36,708 nt of DNA from Streptomyces ureilyticus (GTDB lineage Bacteria; Actinomycetota; Actinomycetes; Streptomycetales; Streptomycetaceae), in NCBI RefSeq assembly GCF_011045025.1, contig NZ_JAAKZX010000089.1, forward strand, positions 1 to 36,708, read 5' to 3'. Under the pieces are notes generated by a model. The model was given only the letters and a program-made list of their open reading frames with translations, was not told the DNA's origin and searched no databases. Position numbers and translations under genes: made by a program. Shown in pieces: positions 17,040-26,165 of the stretch (its first letter is position 1; each line of letters begins with the position of its first letter).

Positions 17040-17912
17040 CTTCTTCTCGACCGCGTGGCCGCCAAACTGGTTCCGCAGCGCCGCGATCATCTTCATCTGC
17101 GGCGAATCGTCCTGGCGGGAGGCAAAGCGCGCGAAGAGCGACGCGGTGATCGCCGGCAGCGGAACCGCGTTGTCGATGGCGGCCTCCACAGTCCAGCGGC
17201 CCTCTCCGGAATCCTGTGCATAACCCTTGAGCTGCTCCAGGTGCTCGTCCTCGTCGAGGGCGTTGACCGCCAGGTCGAGCAGCCAGGAACGGATGACCGT
17301 GCCCTCCTGCCAGGAGCGGAACACCTCACGTACGTCCGTGACGGAGTCGGCCGCCTGCAGCAGCTCCCAGCCCTCGGCATAAGCCTGCATCATCGCGTAC
17401 TCGATGCCGTTGTGGACCATCTTCGCGAAGTGCCCGGCGCCGACCTTGCCCGCGTGCACGGCGCCCGCGTCGCCCTCCGGCTTGAGCGCGTCGAGGACCG
17501 GCCGCACCTTGGCTATGTTCTCGGCGTCGCCGCCGTACATCAGCGCATAGCCGTTCTCCAGGCCCCAGACTCCGCCCGAGACGCCGCAGTCGACGAAGCC
17601 GATACCCTTGGCGGCCAGCTCCTCGGCGTGCCTCTCGTCGTCGGTCCAGCGCGAATTGCCGCCGTCCACGACGACGTCGCCGGGCTCCAGGAGATCGGCG
17701 AGCTCGTCGATGGTGGACTGCGTCGCCGCCCCGGCCGGGACCATCACCCACACCACGCGCGGAGCGCCGAGCTTGCCCACAAGCTCCTCGAGGCTGTGGA
17801 CATCGGCGAGGTCCGGATTGCGGTCGTATCCGAAGACGGTGTGGCCTGCGCGGCGTATGCGCTCGCGCATGTTGCCGCCCATCTTGCCGAGACCGACGAG
17901 ACCGAGCTCCAT
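17037..17912 (-). CDS. gnd: 6-phosphogluconate dehydrogenase, decarboxylating (short form)
   Basis: The 291-aa product oxidises 6-phosphogluconate to ribulose 5-phosphate and CO2. It has the N-terminal Rossmann motif GLVGLGKMGGNM, the substrate signature FVDCGVSGGVWGLENGY (about residues 107-123) and the catalytic KMVHNGIEYAMMQAYAEG (about 164-181, Lys and His-Asn-Gly). At about 290 aa it is the short class, often NAD-preferring, rather than the ~470-aa class. The ATG is at 17912. Placement between recF and dnaN is a Streptomyces feature, since most bacteria have dnaN-recF adjacent. Confidence 0.94.
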   Translation of the reverse strand: MELGLVGLGKMGGNMRERIRRAGHTVFGYDRNPDLADVHSLEELVGKLGAPRVVWVMVPAGAATQSTIDELADLLEPGDVVVDGGNSRWTDDERHAEELAAKGIGFVDCGVSGGVWGLENGYALMYGGDAENIAKVRPVLDALKPEGDAGAVHAGKVGAGHFAKMVHNGIEYAMMQAYAEGWELLQAADSVTDVREVFRSWQEGTVIRSWLLDLAVNALDEDEHLEQLKGYAQDSGEGRWTVEAAIDNAVPLPAITASLFARFASRQDDSPQMKMIAALRNQFGGHAVEKK

Positions 17913-18049
17913 CAGGGTGTTCCTTCACTGACGACGTGGCGTGAGGGCACTTTCGTACCTGCGTCCGAGCCTAAACCCGGACGCTCCCGCACATCTGTGG
18001 GCATAGCCGCTCAGACGTACGCCCTCACCTGCGGACTCTCGTCAGCCGC

Positions 18050-19180
18050 TCAGCCGCTCAGCCGCACCGGCATGATCAGGTACTTGTACGCCTCGTCCGC
18101 CTCGGCGTCCACGGCGGGCTTGCCGCTGAGGAGCGCCGGCTTGGTGGACGTCGTGAAGGAGAGCTGGGCCACCGGGGAGTCGATGGCGCTCAGGCCGTCG
18201 AGCAGAAACGTCGGGTTGAAGGCGATCGAGACGTCGTCGCCCTCCAGCTGGGCGTCAACCCTTTCCACAGCCTGTGCGTCGTCGCTGGAGCCGGCCTCCA
18301 GGATCAGCACACCCTGCTCGAAGCTGAGCCGCACCGGGGTGTTCCGCTCGGCGACCAAGGCCACGCGCTTGACGGCCTCCACAAAGGGGGCGGTCTCGAT
18401 GACGGCGATCGAGTTGAACTCTGTCGGGAACAGCGAGCGGTACTTCGGAAGGTCGCCCTCCAGCAGGCGCGTGGTCGTACGCCGTCCCGCGCCCTCGAAG
18501 CCGATCAGCCCCTCGCCCGCGCCCGACCCGGACAGCGCCAGGATCACGCTGTCACCGCTCGTGAGCGCCTTGGCGGTGTCCAGGAGCGTCTTGGCGGGCA
18601 CCAGGGCGACCGCGGACGCCTCCGGGTTCTCCGGCTTCCACAGGAACTCACGGACCGCGAAGCGGTAGCGGTCGGTGGACGCCAGCGTGACCGTGTCGCC
18701 CTCGATCTCGATACGCACGCCGGTGAGGACGGGCAGTGTGTCGTCGCGGCCGGCGGCGATGGCCACCTGGGCGGCCGCGGAGGCGAAGACCTCACCGGGG
18801 ACGGTGCCCGTGGCCGACGGCATCTGTGGCAGCGCGGGGTACTCCTCCACAGGCAGGGTGTGGAGTGTGAAGCGCGAGGAGCCGCAGACCACCGTCGCCC
18901 GTACACCGTCTGTGGAAATCTCCACCGGCCGGTTGGGGAGGGCGCGGCAGATGTCGGCGAGCAGGCGGCCGGAGACGAGCACCGTGCCTTCCTCGTCGAC
19001 CTCGGCGTCCACGGAGACGCGTGCCGAGACCTCGTAGTCGAAGCTGGACAGGCTCAGCGCGCCCTCCTCGGCCTTCAGCAGAAGGCCGGCGAGCACAGGC
19101 GCCGGCGGTCGTGCCGGGAGGCTGCGTGCCGCCCAGGCCACTGCCTCCGCGAGTACGTCGCGTTCCACCCGGATCTTCAC
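18050..19180 (-). CDS. dnaN: DNA polymerase III beta sliding clamp
   Basis: The 376-aa product is the ring-shaped processivity clamp. It starts at GTG 19180 (VKIRVERDVLAEAVAWAARS) with GGAGGCGG just upstream; the frame is open to 19297 but the extension is not clamp-like. Three repeated clamp folds are visible, with the first linker near residue 120 and FLLDGLSAIDS in the third. The C-terminus YLIMPVRLSG is the usual MP.RL end that lines the peptide pocket. The stop lies in a small GCCGCTCA tandem repeat (18045-18065). It is oriented away from oriC. Confidence 0.97.
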   Translation of the reverse strand: MKIRVERDVLAEAVAWAARSLPARPPAPVLAGLLLKAEEGALSLSSFDYEVSARVSVDAEVDEEGTVLVSGRLLADICRALPNRPVEISTDGVRATVVCGSSRFTLHTLPVEEYPALPQMPSATGTVPGEVFASAAAQVAIAAGRDDTLPVLTGVRIEIEGDTVTLASTDRYRFAVREFLWKPENPEASAVALVPAKTLLDTAKALTSGDSVILALSGSGAGEGLIGFEGAGRRTTTRLLEGDLPKYRSLFPTEFNSIAVIETAPFVEAVKRVALVAERNTPVRLSFEQGVLILEAGSSDDAQAVERVDAQLEGDDVSIAFNPTFLLDGLSAIDSPVAQLSFTTSTKPALLSGKPAVDAEADEAYKYLIMPVRLSG

Positions 19181-20126
19181 CGTTGCCGCCTCCGTCTGTT
19201 GCCGGCGCTCTCGCCCTGCTTCGCGTTCGTCGTCTGACTCGGTGTCGCTCGGTCCACTCAGGGGAAGGACACCGGGGACCAGTCTGACGCACAGCACTGA
19301 CAGTCGGTGCCCCTCGGGGTCAAGTCGTTCCGAGCGGCACCTGAGGCGCCGAGCGCGAGTTGTGCACAGCCCCGTCTTCGAAACGAATTCTCAGCTCTCT
19401 CTAGTTGGAAGTAGTAGTAGGGGCTGTGGATACCGTGGATAACCCCGTATGCGCAGGTCAGCGCCGGTTTTTTGTCCACTGGCCCTGTGGGCGGAGGCGG
19501 TGGACAACTGGGGTGCGCTGTGGACGGGGAAAAGTTCTGCACACCCGATGCACAGGATCGGGGCAGTTCTCCCCAGCGGCGTCCCCAGCTTTACCCAGGT
19601 TCCCCACAGCCCAACCGGACACCTTGGTGTGACGCGGTTCACTCAGGGCGGTGAAAGGGCACGTCACGTTGCCGAACAGTGGACAGTGATGTGGAGAAAC
19701 CGGAGATCGCTGGGGACAACCGGCCTCAGCCTGTGGGCCACCGGTGGAGAACCTTCCCCACAGCCTGTGGATCTTCTCGTCGTCCACAGACTGTGGAGAT
19801 CGTCTGTCCACGAATCCACAGTCAGCTGACCTGGCTTGATCCTCTTTCGGCAGCACACCCTGTGGACACGTTCTGGACAACTTCCCGGTCCCCAGGGTGT
19901 GGACGCGAGAAAGTACCGGAATCTGTGGAGGGTGGCCGTAACGCGGCGCGTATTCGAACAGCGGGTGCTCCTCGGGCGACCGCCTTTCGATGCGGAGCAC
20001 GGTCCGGAGCGGCGGAGGACGACCGCAGAAGGCGTACGAGAACCCGCCAGGAGCCGTACGAGATCAGCGAAAGGCGCCCTCGGGGAAGTGCCCCGGGGCG
20101 CCCTCAGCGACGTATGGAAAGAGCCG
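19181..20126. other. Chromosomal replication origin oriC
   Basis: This dnaA-dnaN spacer carries about 20 DnaA-box-like 9-mers (consensus TTGTCCACA). Plus strand: 19360 TTGTGCACA, 19472 TTGTCCACT, 19600 and 19754 TTCCCCACA, 19780 TCGTCCACA, 19804 CTGTCCACG, 19812 GAATCCACA. Minus strand (read on plus): 19425 TGTGGATAC, 19434 CGTGGATAA, 19499 GGTGGACAA, 19519 TGTGGACGG, 19679 AGTGGACAG, 19690 TGTGGAGAA, 19711 TGGGGACAA, 19743 GGTGGAGAA, 19766 TGTGGATCT, 19792 TGTGGAGAT, 19861 TGTGGACAC, 19872 TCTGGACAA, 19898 TGTGGACGC. Many weak sites in mixed orientation are typical of Streptomyces oriC. The AT-richer patch 19381-19420 is the best candidate unwinding region. 19935-20126 has no boxes and nothing else recognisable. 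Confidence 0.95.
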
Positions 20127-22082
20127 TCAGCTGTTCTTGATGCGGTTCGTGAGCTCGGTGACCTGGTTGTAGATGGAGCGCCGCTCGGCCATCAGGGCGC
20201 GGATCTTGCGGTCGGCGTGCATGACGGTCGTGTGGTCACGGTTGCCGAACTGCGCGCCGATCTTCGGGAGCGACAGGTCGGTGAGTTCCCGGCACAGGTA
20301 CATGGCGATCTGCCGGGCCGTCACCAGAATCCGGCTGCGGGAGGCTCCGCACAGGTCCTCCACGGTATGGCCGAAGTAGTCGGCGGTCGCGGCCATGATG
20401 GCGGTCGCCGTGATCTCCGGGGCCGCGTTCTCGCCGCCCGGGATCAGGTCCTTGAGGACGATCTCGGTGAGACCGAGGTCCACCGGCTGCCGGTTGAGCG
20501 AGGCGAACGCCGTGACGCGGATCAGCGCGCCCTCCAGCTCGCGGATGTTCCGTGAGATCCGCGAGGCGATGAACTCCAGCACCTCCGGAGGGGCGTTGAG
20601 CTGCTCCTGCACGGCCTTCTTACGAAGGATGGCAATACGCGTCTCCAGCTCGGGCGGCTGGACATCTGTGATCAGCCCCCACTCGAAACGGTTCCGCAGC
20701 CGGTCCTCCAGGGTCACCAACTGCTTGGGCGGCCGGTCCGAAGACAGCACGATCTGCTTGTTCGCGTTGTGGAGCGTATTGAAGGTGTGGAAGAACTCCT
20801 CCTGCGTCGACTCCTTGTCCGCGAGGAACTGGATGTCGTCGACAAGAAGGATGTCCATCTCGCGGTAGCGCTTGCGGAAGCTGTCGCCCTTGCCGTCGCG
20901 GATGGAGTTGATGAACTCGTTGGTGAACTCCTCGGAACTCACGTACCGCACGCGCGTGCCCGGATAGAGGCTGCGGGCGTAGTGGCCGATCGCGTGCAGC
21001 AGGTGCGTCTTGCCGAGTCCCGACTCCCCATAAATGAAGAGGGGGTTGTACGCCTTGGCGGGTGCCTCGGCGACGGCGACCGCGGCGGCGTGCGCGAAAC
21101 GGTTCGAGGCTCCGATGACGAATGTGTCGAAGAGGTACTTCGGATTCAGGCGTGCGGTGGGCTCGCCCGGACCTGTCGCGGGGGCCGGCTGCGCGGCCAG
21201 CGGGCCAGGTGCGCCGCTGGGGGCGGGCAGGGTCGAGCCGACGGGGCCGCCGCGGTGGACGTGGCCGCTGCCGGACGGCGACGGCTGCTCGGGCAGCTGG
21301 CGGCGGTCCGGCCGCTGGTCGTAGTCGGAGCGGGGCTGGTCGTAGTCGGGCCGCTGCTGCTCGTAGTGGGGGCGCTCCAGGGACTGTGACCGGTAGTCCT
21401 GCTGAGGCGTGGCATAGGGGTCCCGTTCCGGGAAGCCGAGGCGCTGCTGCTGCCAGCCGTAGTCGTCGCCCTGCGAAGACCGAGGCCAGCTGCCCTGCTC
21501 GGGGCGCGGCCGGTAGTCCGGATACGCAGGGCGGGCGGTGGGAAGCTGATCCGCGCGGGCGGGGGGCAGTTGGTCTGCGCGTGGGGCGGGAAGCTGGTCG
21601 GGACGGCCCTGGGGGTGGTCGTGGTTGCGGTCGTGCGGTCGGTCCTCGTCGCGGTGGCGGCCGTACCCGTCGTATCCGTCGCGCCCCTCGTATGCGTCTC
21701 GTCCGTCTCGTCCGTCGTATCCGTCCCTGCCGCCCTGCGCGGACGGGAGTTCGGTCTCTTCGTAGCGCGGCCGGCGCTGGGCGGGGGGCGTCGGCGGGGG
21801 TTCGCCGGCGGAGTCGTCGACGGTGATCGCGATACGGATCGGGCGGCCGCACTCGCGGCTCAGCGTGTCACTGACGATCGGCGCCAGGCGGCCCTCGAGC
21901 ACACCCTTCGCGAATTCGTTCGGGACCGCGAGCAGCGCGGTGTCCGCGACCAGTGCCAGCGGCTGGCAGCGCTTGATCCAGTGCTCGTCCTTCGCCTCGA
22001 CGCCCTGCCCTCGCCCTTCACCGAGGAGTTCCTCCAGTACGCGTGGCCACACTGCGGCAAGATCGGCAGGTACGTCAGCCAC
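20127..22082 (-). CDS. dnaA: Chromosomal replication initiator protein DnaA
   Basis: The 651-aa product binds the boxes in oriC and opens the origin. Domain I (1-90) includes WIKRCQPLALV. A very long domain II (about 100-315) is full of Asp, Arg, Gln, Pro and Tyr, with short repeats (GRDGYDGRDG; ADQLPPARADQLPTAR); Streptomyces DnaA is known for this enlarged linker. Domain III has Walker A GESGLGKTH (about 352), Walker B ILLVDDIQFL, and the arginine-finger region RLRNRFEWGL. Domain IV has the DnaA signature LSLPKIGAQFGNRDHTTVMH. GTG start at 22082. A candidate promoter and two DnaA boxes lie upstream. Confidence 0.98.
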   Translation of the reverse strand: MADVPADLAAVWPRVLEELLGEGRGQGVEAKDEHWIKRCQPLALVADTALLAVPNEFAKGVLEGRLAPIVSDTLSRECGRPIRIAITVDDSAGEPPPTPPAQRRPRYEETELPSAQGGRDGYDGRDGRDAYEGRDGYDGYGRHRDEDRPHDRNHDHPQGRPDQLPAPRADQLPPARADQLPTARPAYPDYRPRPEQGSWPRSSQGDDYGWQQQRLGFPERDPYATPQQDYRSQSLERPHYEQQRPDYDQPRSDYDQRPDRRQLPEQPSPSGSGHVHRGGPVGSTLPAPSGAPGPLAAQPAPATGPGEPTARLNPKYLFDTFVIGASNRFAHAAAVAVAEAPAKAYNPLFIYGESGLGKTHLLHAIGHYARSLYPGTRVRYVSSEEFTNEFINSIRDGKGDSFRKRYREMDILLVDDIQFLADKESTQEEFFHTFNTLHNANKQIVLSSDRPPKQLVTLEDRLRNRFEWGLITDVQPPELETRIAILRKKAVQEQLNAPPEVLEFIASRISRNIRELEGALIRVTAFASLNRQPVDLGLTEIVLKDLIPGGENAAPEITATAIMAATADYFGHTVEDLCGASRSRILVTARQIAMYLCRELTDLSLPKIGAQFGNRDHTTVMHADRKIRALMAERRSIYNQVTELTNRIKNS

Positions 22083-22206
22083 AGGGCACGCTCTCTCACG
22101 GGTCCCTCGAACGTGTGGTTCGAGGGACGGGTCGGGTTGTCACTCAGGTGGGCGGGACGAACGAATCAGATGGGTCAGGGTGAAGGGAACGAATCGAAGT
22201 CCAGCC

Positions 22207-22236
22207 ACGGTAGTCAGGGCGACCGCTGCGGTTCAA
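22207..22236 (-). promoter_or_regulatory. Candidate dnaA promoter
   Basis: The minus strand has TTGAAC (22231-22236), an 18-bp spacer and TACCGT (22207-22212), giving a leader of about 120 nt before the dnaA GTG. The DnaA boxes at 22241-22261 abut the -35. Confidence 0.5.
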
Positions 22237-22240
22237 GTTG

Positions 22241-22261
22241 TTGTCCCCAGCCTGTGGATAG
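22241..22261. promoter_or_regulatory. Two opposed DnaA boxes upstream of dnaA
   Basis: TTGTCCCCA (22241-22249) and TGTGGATAG (22253-22261, reverse of CTATCCACA) face each other 3 bp apart beside the dnaA -35. An oppositely oriented DnaA-box pair in the dnaA promoter is known from Streptomyces autoregulation. Confidence 0.7.
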
Positions 22262-22282
22262 TGTCTCCCGGTCGCCGCTGGT

Positions 22283-22312
22283 TTGACCGGATGGCGTAGC
22301 CGCGCGTACCGT
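22283..22312 (+). promoter_or_regulatory. Candidate rpmH promoter
   Basis: TTGACC (22283-22288), an 18-bp spacer and TACCGT (22307-22312) fit a HrdB-type promoter driving rpmH-rnpA-yidD-yidC. It is back to back with the dnaA promoter, with the DnaA boxes between them. Confidence 0.5.
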
Positions 22313-22480
22313 TGCCAGGTCGAGTTGTCGATGGCTGCTGCCGCCTGCCTCCGATGGGCATAGATCACGTACGAGTGATCGGGAAGCGGTGCACTCGGGC
22401 GTAATGCGAGCTACTCGTGGGCGCACGGTGACAGCCATGACGGCACCCCGCCATCTACCGATTCTTTCTGGAGCCCCCGA

Positions 22481-22618
22481 GTGAGCAAGCGCACCTTCCA
22501 GCCGAACAACCGTCGTCGCGCGAAGACCCACGGCTTCCGGCTGCGCATGCGCACCCGTGCCGGCCGCGCGATTCTCGCGTCCCGCCGTGGCAAGGGTCGC
22601 GCCCGCCTGTCCGCCTGA
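22481..22618 (+). CDS. rpmH: 50S ribosomal protein L34
   Basis: This 45-residue basic protein starts at GTG 22481 with GGAG 9 nt upstream. SKRTFQPNNRRRAKTHGFRL, then RMRTRAGRAILASRRGKGRA and RLSA, is L34 over its full length. It lies divergent from dnaA and ahead of rnpA, the standard order. Confidence 0.98.
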   Translation: MSKRTFQPNNRRRAKTHGFRLRMRTRAGRAILASRRGKGRARLSA

Positions 22619-22637
22619 TCGCAGTACAGGTCATGAC

Positions 22638-23009
22638 GTGCTGCCTACCGAGAATCGGCTGAGGCGGCGCGAGGACTTCGCGACCGCGGTACGCCGGGGA
22701 CGCCGGGCCGGACGCCCGCTTCTCGTCGTCCACCTGCGTAGTGGTGCAATGGACCCGCACGCGCCTGGGGAGAGCGCTCCCCCGTCGCGTGCGGGTTTCG
22801 TTGTCAGCAAGGCGGTGGGAGGCGCGGTCGTTCGCAACAAGGTGAAGCGCAGACTTCGTCATCTGATGCGCGATCGAGTGGCCCTGCTGCCCCCCGGTAG
22901 CCTGGTAGTCGTACGAGCGCTGCCCGGAGCGGGTGACGCCGACCATGCACAGCTGGCCCAAGACCTGGATGCCGCTCTGCGGCGGCTACTGGGAGGGGGC
23001 GCGCGATGA
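22638..23009 (+). CDS. rnpA: Ribonuclease P protein component
   Basis: The 123-aa protein subunit of RNase P helps the catalytic RNA remove tRNA 5' leaders. GTG start at 22638 (VLPTENRLRRREDFATAVRR), 19 bp after rpmH. It has the RNR-type signature VVRNKVKRRLRHLMRD (about residues 68-83), preceded by GFVVSKAVGGA. The frame is open to 22557, but that part overlaps rpmH and is not RnpA. It overlaps yidD by 4 bp. Confidence 0.96.
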   Translation: MLPTENRLRRREDFATAVRRGRRAGRPLLVVHLRSGAMDPHAPGESAPPSRAGFVVSKAVGGAVVRNKVKRRLRHLMRDRVALLPPGSLVVVRALPGAGDADHAQLAQDLDAALRRLLGGGAR

Positions 23010-23371
23010 AGTACCCGCTGCTGGCTCTCATCAAGCTGTACCAGTGGACCATCAGCCCGCTGCTCGGGCCGGTGTGCAAGTACTACCCGTCGTGCTCCCA
23101 CTACGGGTACCAGGCCATCGACCGTCATGGCGCGATCAAGGGAACGGCGCTCACTGCCTGGCGCATCCTGCGGTGCAATCCGTGGTCGCTGGGCGGCGTG
23201 GATCATGTACCGCCGCGCAAGCGTCCGCGGTGGCACCAAATGCTTCGTAACACCTGGAGCGCACGCAATGGCGGGAACTCCGCCGCCGAACCGGCCATTG
23301 GAGGGCACGGTATGTCCGACCAGCCCTCGAGCCCGGCCGCCGAGACCCCGTCGCATGCTCAAGGAGCCTGA
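23006..23371 (+). CDS. yidD: Membrane protein insertion efficiency factor YidD
   Basis: The product is 121 aa. The core (1-75) has ALIKLYQWTISPLLGP, CKYYPSCSHYGYQAI with the conserved cysteines, GTALTAWRILRCNPWS and GGVDHVPP, all YidD marks. An amphipathic N-terminal helix places it at the inner face of the membrane, where it assists YidC. The C-terminal ~45 residues are a polar Ser/Ala/Pro extension. The ATG overlaps the rnpA stop (ATGA). Confidence 0.95.
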   Translation: MKYPLLALIKLYQWTISPLLGPVCKYYPSCSHYGYQAIDRHGAIKGTALTAWRILRCNPWSLGGVDHVPPRKRPRWHQMLRNTWSARNGGNSAAEPAIGGHGMSDQPSSPAAETPSHAQGA

Positions 23372-23374
23372 TTA

Positions 23375-24688
23375 GTGGACACGATTGCCAGTATTTTCAG
23401 TTTCATCACGACGCCCGTTTCCTGGGTCATCGTCCAGTTCCACTCGGTGTACGGCGCTCTCTTCGGCGACGACACCGGTTGGGCCTGGGGCCTTTCCATC
23501 GTGTCCCTGGTGATCCTGATCCGAATCTGCCTGATCCCGCTCTTCGTGAAGCAGATCAAGGCGACCCGGGCCATGCAGACGCTCCAGCCCGAGATGAAGA
23601 AGATCCAGGAGCGCTACAAGAACGACAAGCAGCGTCAGTCCGAAGAGATGATGAAGCTGTACAAGGAGACGGGTACTAACCCGCTCTCCTCGTGCCTTCC
23701 CATCCTGGCGCAGTCCCCGTTCTTCTTCGCCCTGTATCACGTGCTCAACAGCATCGCGAACAACGACACCGTCGGTGTGATCAACACGCGTCTGCTGGAG
23801 AGCGCCCAGCAGGCGCACATCTTCGGCGCTCCGCTGGCCGCGAAGTTCACCGACAGCTCGTCGGACGTCGCAGCGCTCGACGCCTCGCTGACCACCGTCC
23901 GCATCGTCACAGCGGTCATGATCATCTTGATGTCGGCGTCGCAGTTCTACACGCAGCGCCAGCTGATGACGAAGAACGTCGACACCACGGTGAAGACGCC
24001 GTTCATGCAGCAGCAGAAGATGCTGATGTACGTCTTCCCCGTCATGTTCGCCGTCTTCGGCATCAACTTCCCCGTCGGTGTCCTCGTCTACTGGCTGACC
24101 ACCAACGTGTGGACCATGGGCCAGCAGATGTACGTCATCCACAACAACCCGACGCCGGGCAGCAAGGCCCAGGCCTCCTACCTGGACCGTCTGTACAAGC
24201 GCGTCACACACCACGGCGGGACCCGCGGCCGCGGTGAGCGCGCCATCGTCAAGGCCATCGTCGCCAAGGGCCGTGACCGCAACGAGTACGAGCGCAAGTT
24301 CATCAACGGTCTGAGCAAGGCGAGCTTCGCGGCCCAGGCCGACGGCACGGTGGTGAAGAGCGAGGTCACGACCGTCGACGAGACCGAGGACGGTGCCCCG
24401 GCGACCAGCACTCCCAAGCGCCAGCAGCCCAAGCGGCAGAGCAAGTCCCGGCGTCAGTCGGGCGGCAGCCATGGCGGCGCCAGTGGCGCCAAGACGACGG
24501 GTGACTCGGAGACAAAGACCTCCCTGACCAAGTCCGACGGGCCACAGGACGCCAAGCCGACTGGAGACAAGCCTGCCTCCGGTGGCAAGTCCGCCTCGGG
24601 TGGCAAGTCCGCCTCGGGTAGCACACGCAGTAAGGCCCAGTCCGGACGAAAGGGCCCGCAGCGGCCCAAGTCCCCCTCCAAGAAGTAA
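23375..24688 (+). CDS. yidC: Membrane protein insertase YidC (Oxa1 family)
   Basis: The 437-aa product inserts and folds membrane proteins alone or with Sec. GTG start at 23375, 3 bp after yidD. It lacks the large periplasmic domain of proteobacterial YidC, as expected for Gram-positives. Five membrane segments lie between residues 12 and 255; the groove arginine is Arg50 in VSLVILIRICLIPL. The cytosolic coiled loop has TLQPEMKKIQERYKNDKQRQ and NPLSSCLPILAQSPFFFALY, and the last helix region is FPVGVLVYWLTTNVWTMGQQ. The C-terminal ~150 residues are a basic Ser/Gly/Lys tail with SASGGK repeats. Confidence 0.97.
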   Translation: MDTIASIFSFITTPVSWVIVQFHSVYGALFGDDTGWAWGLSIVSLVILIRICLIPLFVKQIKATRAMQTLQPEMKKIQERYKNDKQRQSEEMMKLYKETGTNPLSSCLPILAQSPFFFALYHVLNSIANNDTVGVINTRLLESAQQAHIFGAPLAAKFTDSSSDVAALDASLTTVRIVTAVMIILMSASQFYTQRQLMTKNVDTTVKTPFMQQQKMLMYVFPVMFAVFGINFPVGVLVYWLTTNVWTMGQQMYVIHNNPTPGSKAQASYLDRLYKRVTHHGGTRGRGERAIVKAIVAKGRDRNEYERKFINGLSKASFAAQADGTVVKSEVTTVDETEDGAPATSTPKRQQPKRQSKSRRQSGGSHGGASGAKTTGDSETKTSLTKSDGPQDAKPTGDKPASGGKSASGGKSASGSTRSKAQSGRKGPQRPKSPSKK

Positions 24689-24703
24689 GAAGGAGTCCAT
24701 CCC

Positions 24704-25216
24704 GTGACGGAAGGCACCACCTCCGCCGCCACCGAGGGTGGCGACACCCTGAACCGCCTTGAGCAGGAGGGTGAAATCGCGGCGGACTACCTCGAGGGTC
24801 TGCTGGACATCGCGGACCTCGACGGCGACATCGACATGGACGTCGAGGCCGACCGCGCCGCTGTATCGATCATCAGTGACACGGCCAGCCGCGACCTGCA
24901 GAAGCTGGTCGGCCGTGACGGCGAGGTACTCGAGGCTCTCCAGGAGCTCACGCGGCTGGCTGTTCACCGGGAGACCGGAGACCGTAGCCGGCTGATGCTG
25001 GACATCGCGGGCTACCGCGCCAGGAAGCGCGAGGAGCTGTCCGAGCTGGGCGCCAAGGCCGCCGCCGAGGTCAAGAGCTCCGGCGAGGCAGTGAAGCTGA
25101 AGCCGATGACGCCCTTCGAGCGCAAAGTAGTGCACGACGCGGTTAAGGCCGCGGGCCTGCGCAGCGAGTCCGAGGGCGAGGAGCCGCAGCGCTTCGTCGT
25201 CGTGCTTCCCGCTTGA
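24704..25216 (+). CDS. jag: Jag/KhpB RNA-binding protein (KH and R3H domains)
   Basis: The product is 170 aa. GTG start at 24704, 15 bp after yidC, with AAGGAG upstream. An acidic N-terminus leads to a KH domain (about 50-105: LVGRDGEVLEALQELTRLAV) and an R3H domain near the end (MTPFERKVVHDAVKAAGL, Arg-x3-His). Jag family proteins bind RNA and are tied to cell-envelope growth in Gram-positives. Followed by a hairpin at 25237-25263. Confidence 0.95.
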   Translation: MTEGTTSAATEGGDTLNRLEQEGEIAADYLEGLLDIADLDGDIDMDVEADRAAVSIISDTASRDLQKLVGRDGEVLEALQELTRLAVHRETGDRSRLMLDIAGYRARKREELSELGAKAAAEVKSSGEAVKLKPMTPFERKVVHDAVKAAGLRSESEGEEPQRFVVVLPA

Positions 25217-25236
25217 ATCGGTACGTACGTTCCTCC

Positions 25237-25263
25237 GGCCCCGTCTGTTGCGCAGGCGGGGCC
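25237..25263 (+). terminator. Terminator after jag
   Basis: The 11-bp stem GGCCCCGTCTG / CAGGCGGGGCC (one G:U) has a 5-nt loop and is followed by GAACTTTGT. It ends the rpmH-to-jag transcript, 20 bp past the jag stop. Confidence 0.7.
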
Positions 25264-25355
25264 GAACTTTGTCAGCCTGATAGTGCCTGTTGGTTCCTTG
25301 TGGCCCTGGTGATCAGCGCCCAGTGCGCTTGTGCGGTACGGAAGGACGGTTCCCC

Positions 25356-26072
25356 GTGACGGAGGCAGCGGAGCTCCCCCCTGCGCCTGAGCAGGCCCGG
25401 GCGGTATTCGGCGATCGCTTCGCAGACGCGGTCCGGTACGCGGAACTGCTGGCGGACGCAGGAGTGCAGCGCGGTCTGATCGGTCCTCGCGAAGTGCCTC
25501 GCCTGTGGGAGCGGCACCTGCTGAATTGCGCGGTGCTCTCGGAAGTCGTGCCGGAGGGGGTGACCGTGTGCGACGTTGGCTCCGGCGCCGGGCTGCCCGG
25601 CATCCCGCTGGCCCTCGTCCGCCCCGACCTGAAGATCACGCTGCTCGAACCGCTGCTGCGGCGTACGAACTTCCTCACCGAGGTCGTCGAGCTGCTCGGA
25701 CTCGACCATGTCACCGTGGTTCGCGGCCGCGCCGAGGAGGTCCTGGGCAAGCTACCTCCGGTCCATGTCGTGACAGCACGGGCCGTGGCGCCCTTGGATC
25801 GCCTCGCAGCATGGGGAGTGCCGCTGCTGCGTCCGTACGGAGAGATGCTTCTGCTCAAGGGCGACACCGCGGAGGAAGAGGTCAAGGGCGCCGGGGCCGC
25901 ACTGAGCAAGCTGGGTGCCGTGGAGACCTCCGTGCTCCATGTCGGTGAGGGAGTGGTGAGTCCGCTCGCTACCGTGGTGCGGGTCGAGGTCGGGGAGAGC
26001 CCAGGGGGTGTGCGCTTCGCGGCCAAGCGTGCCAAGGCTGCACGGATCGGGCGTGCACGTCGTCGTCGCTGA
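25356..26072 (+). CDS. rsmG: 16S rRNA (guanine-527 N7) methyltransferase RsmG
   Basis: The 238-aa product methylates G527 (E. coli numbering) of 16S rRNA; loss gives low-level streptomycin resistance in Streptomyces. GTG start at 25356 with AAGGACGG upstream; the open frame back to 25290 is not conserved-looking. RLWERHLLNCAVLSEVVPEG and the SAM-binding VCDVGSGAGLPGIPLALV (about residues 70-87) are diagnostic, as is TARAVAPLDRLAAWGVPLLR. The C-terminus is very basic (KRAKAARIGRARRRR). Confidence 0.96.
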   Translation: MTEAAELPPAPEQARAVFGDRFADAVRYAELLADAGVQRGLIGPREVPRLWERHLLNCAVLSEVVPEGVTVCDVGSGAGLPGIPLALVRPDLKITLLEPLLRRTNFLTEVVELLGLDHVTVVRGRAEEVLGKLPPVHVVTARAVAPLDRLAAWGVPLLRPYGEMLLLKGDTAEEEVKGAGAALSKLGAVETSVLHVGEGVVSPLATVVRVEVGESPGGVRFAAKRAKAARIGRARRRR

Positions 26073-26165
26073 TCCGTCCTGACGACGAGACGTACTCCAC
26101 ACAAGCTGCCAAGACTATGCATGTCGGAGTGTCGCGCAGGCGCCGTCGTGGGCCCTGTGCATCGT

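Noticed and set aside
18041..18066. GCCGCTCA tandem repeat at the dnaN stop
   Set aside because: Three short copies that extend or shift the very end of dnaN; probably replication slippage without function.
19345..19935. Recurrent 9-mers that could suggest a CRISPR array
   Set aside because: The repeats are short, degenerate, in both orientations and irregularly spaced; they are DnaA boxes of oriC. No CRISPR array was seen anywhere in the window.
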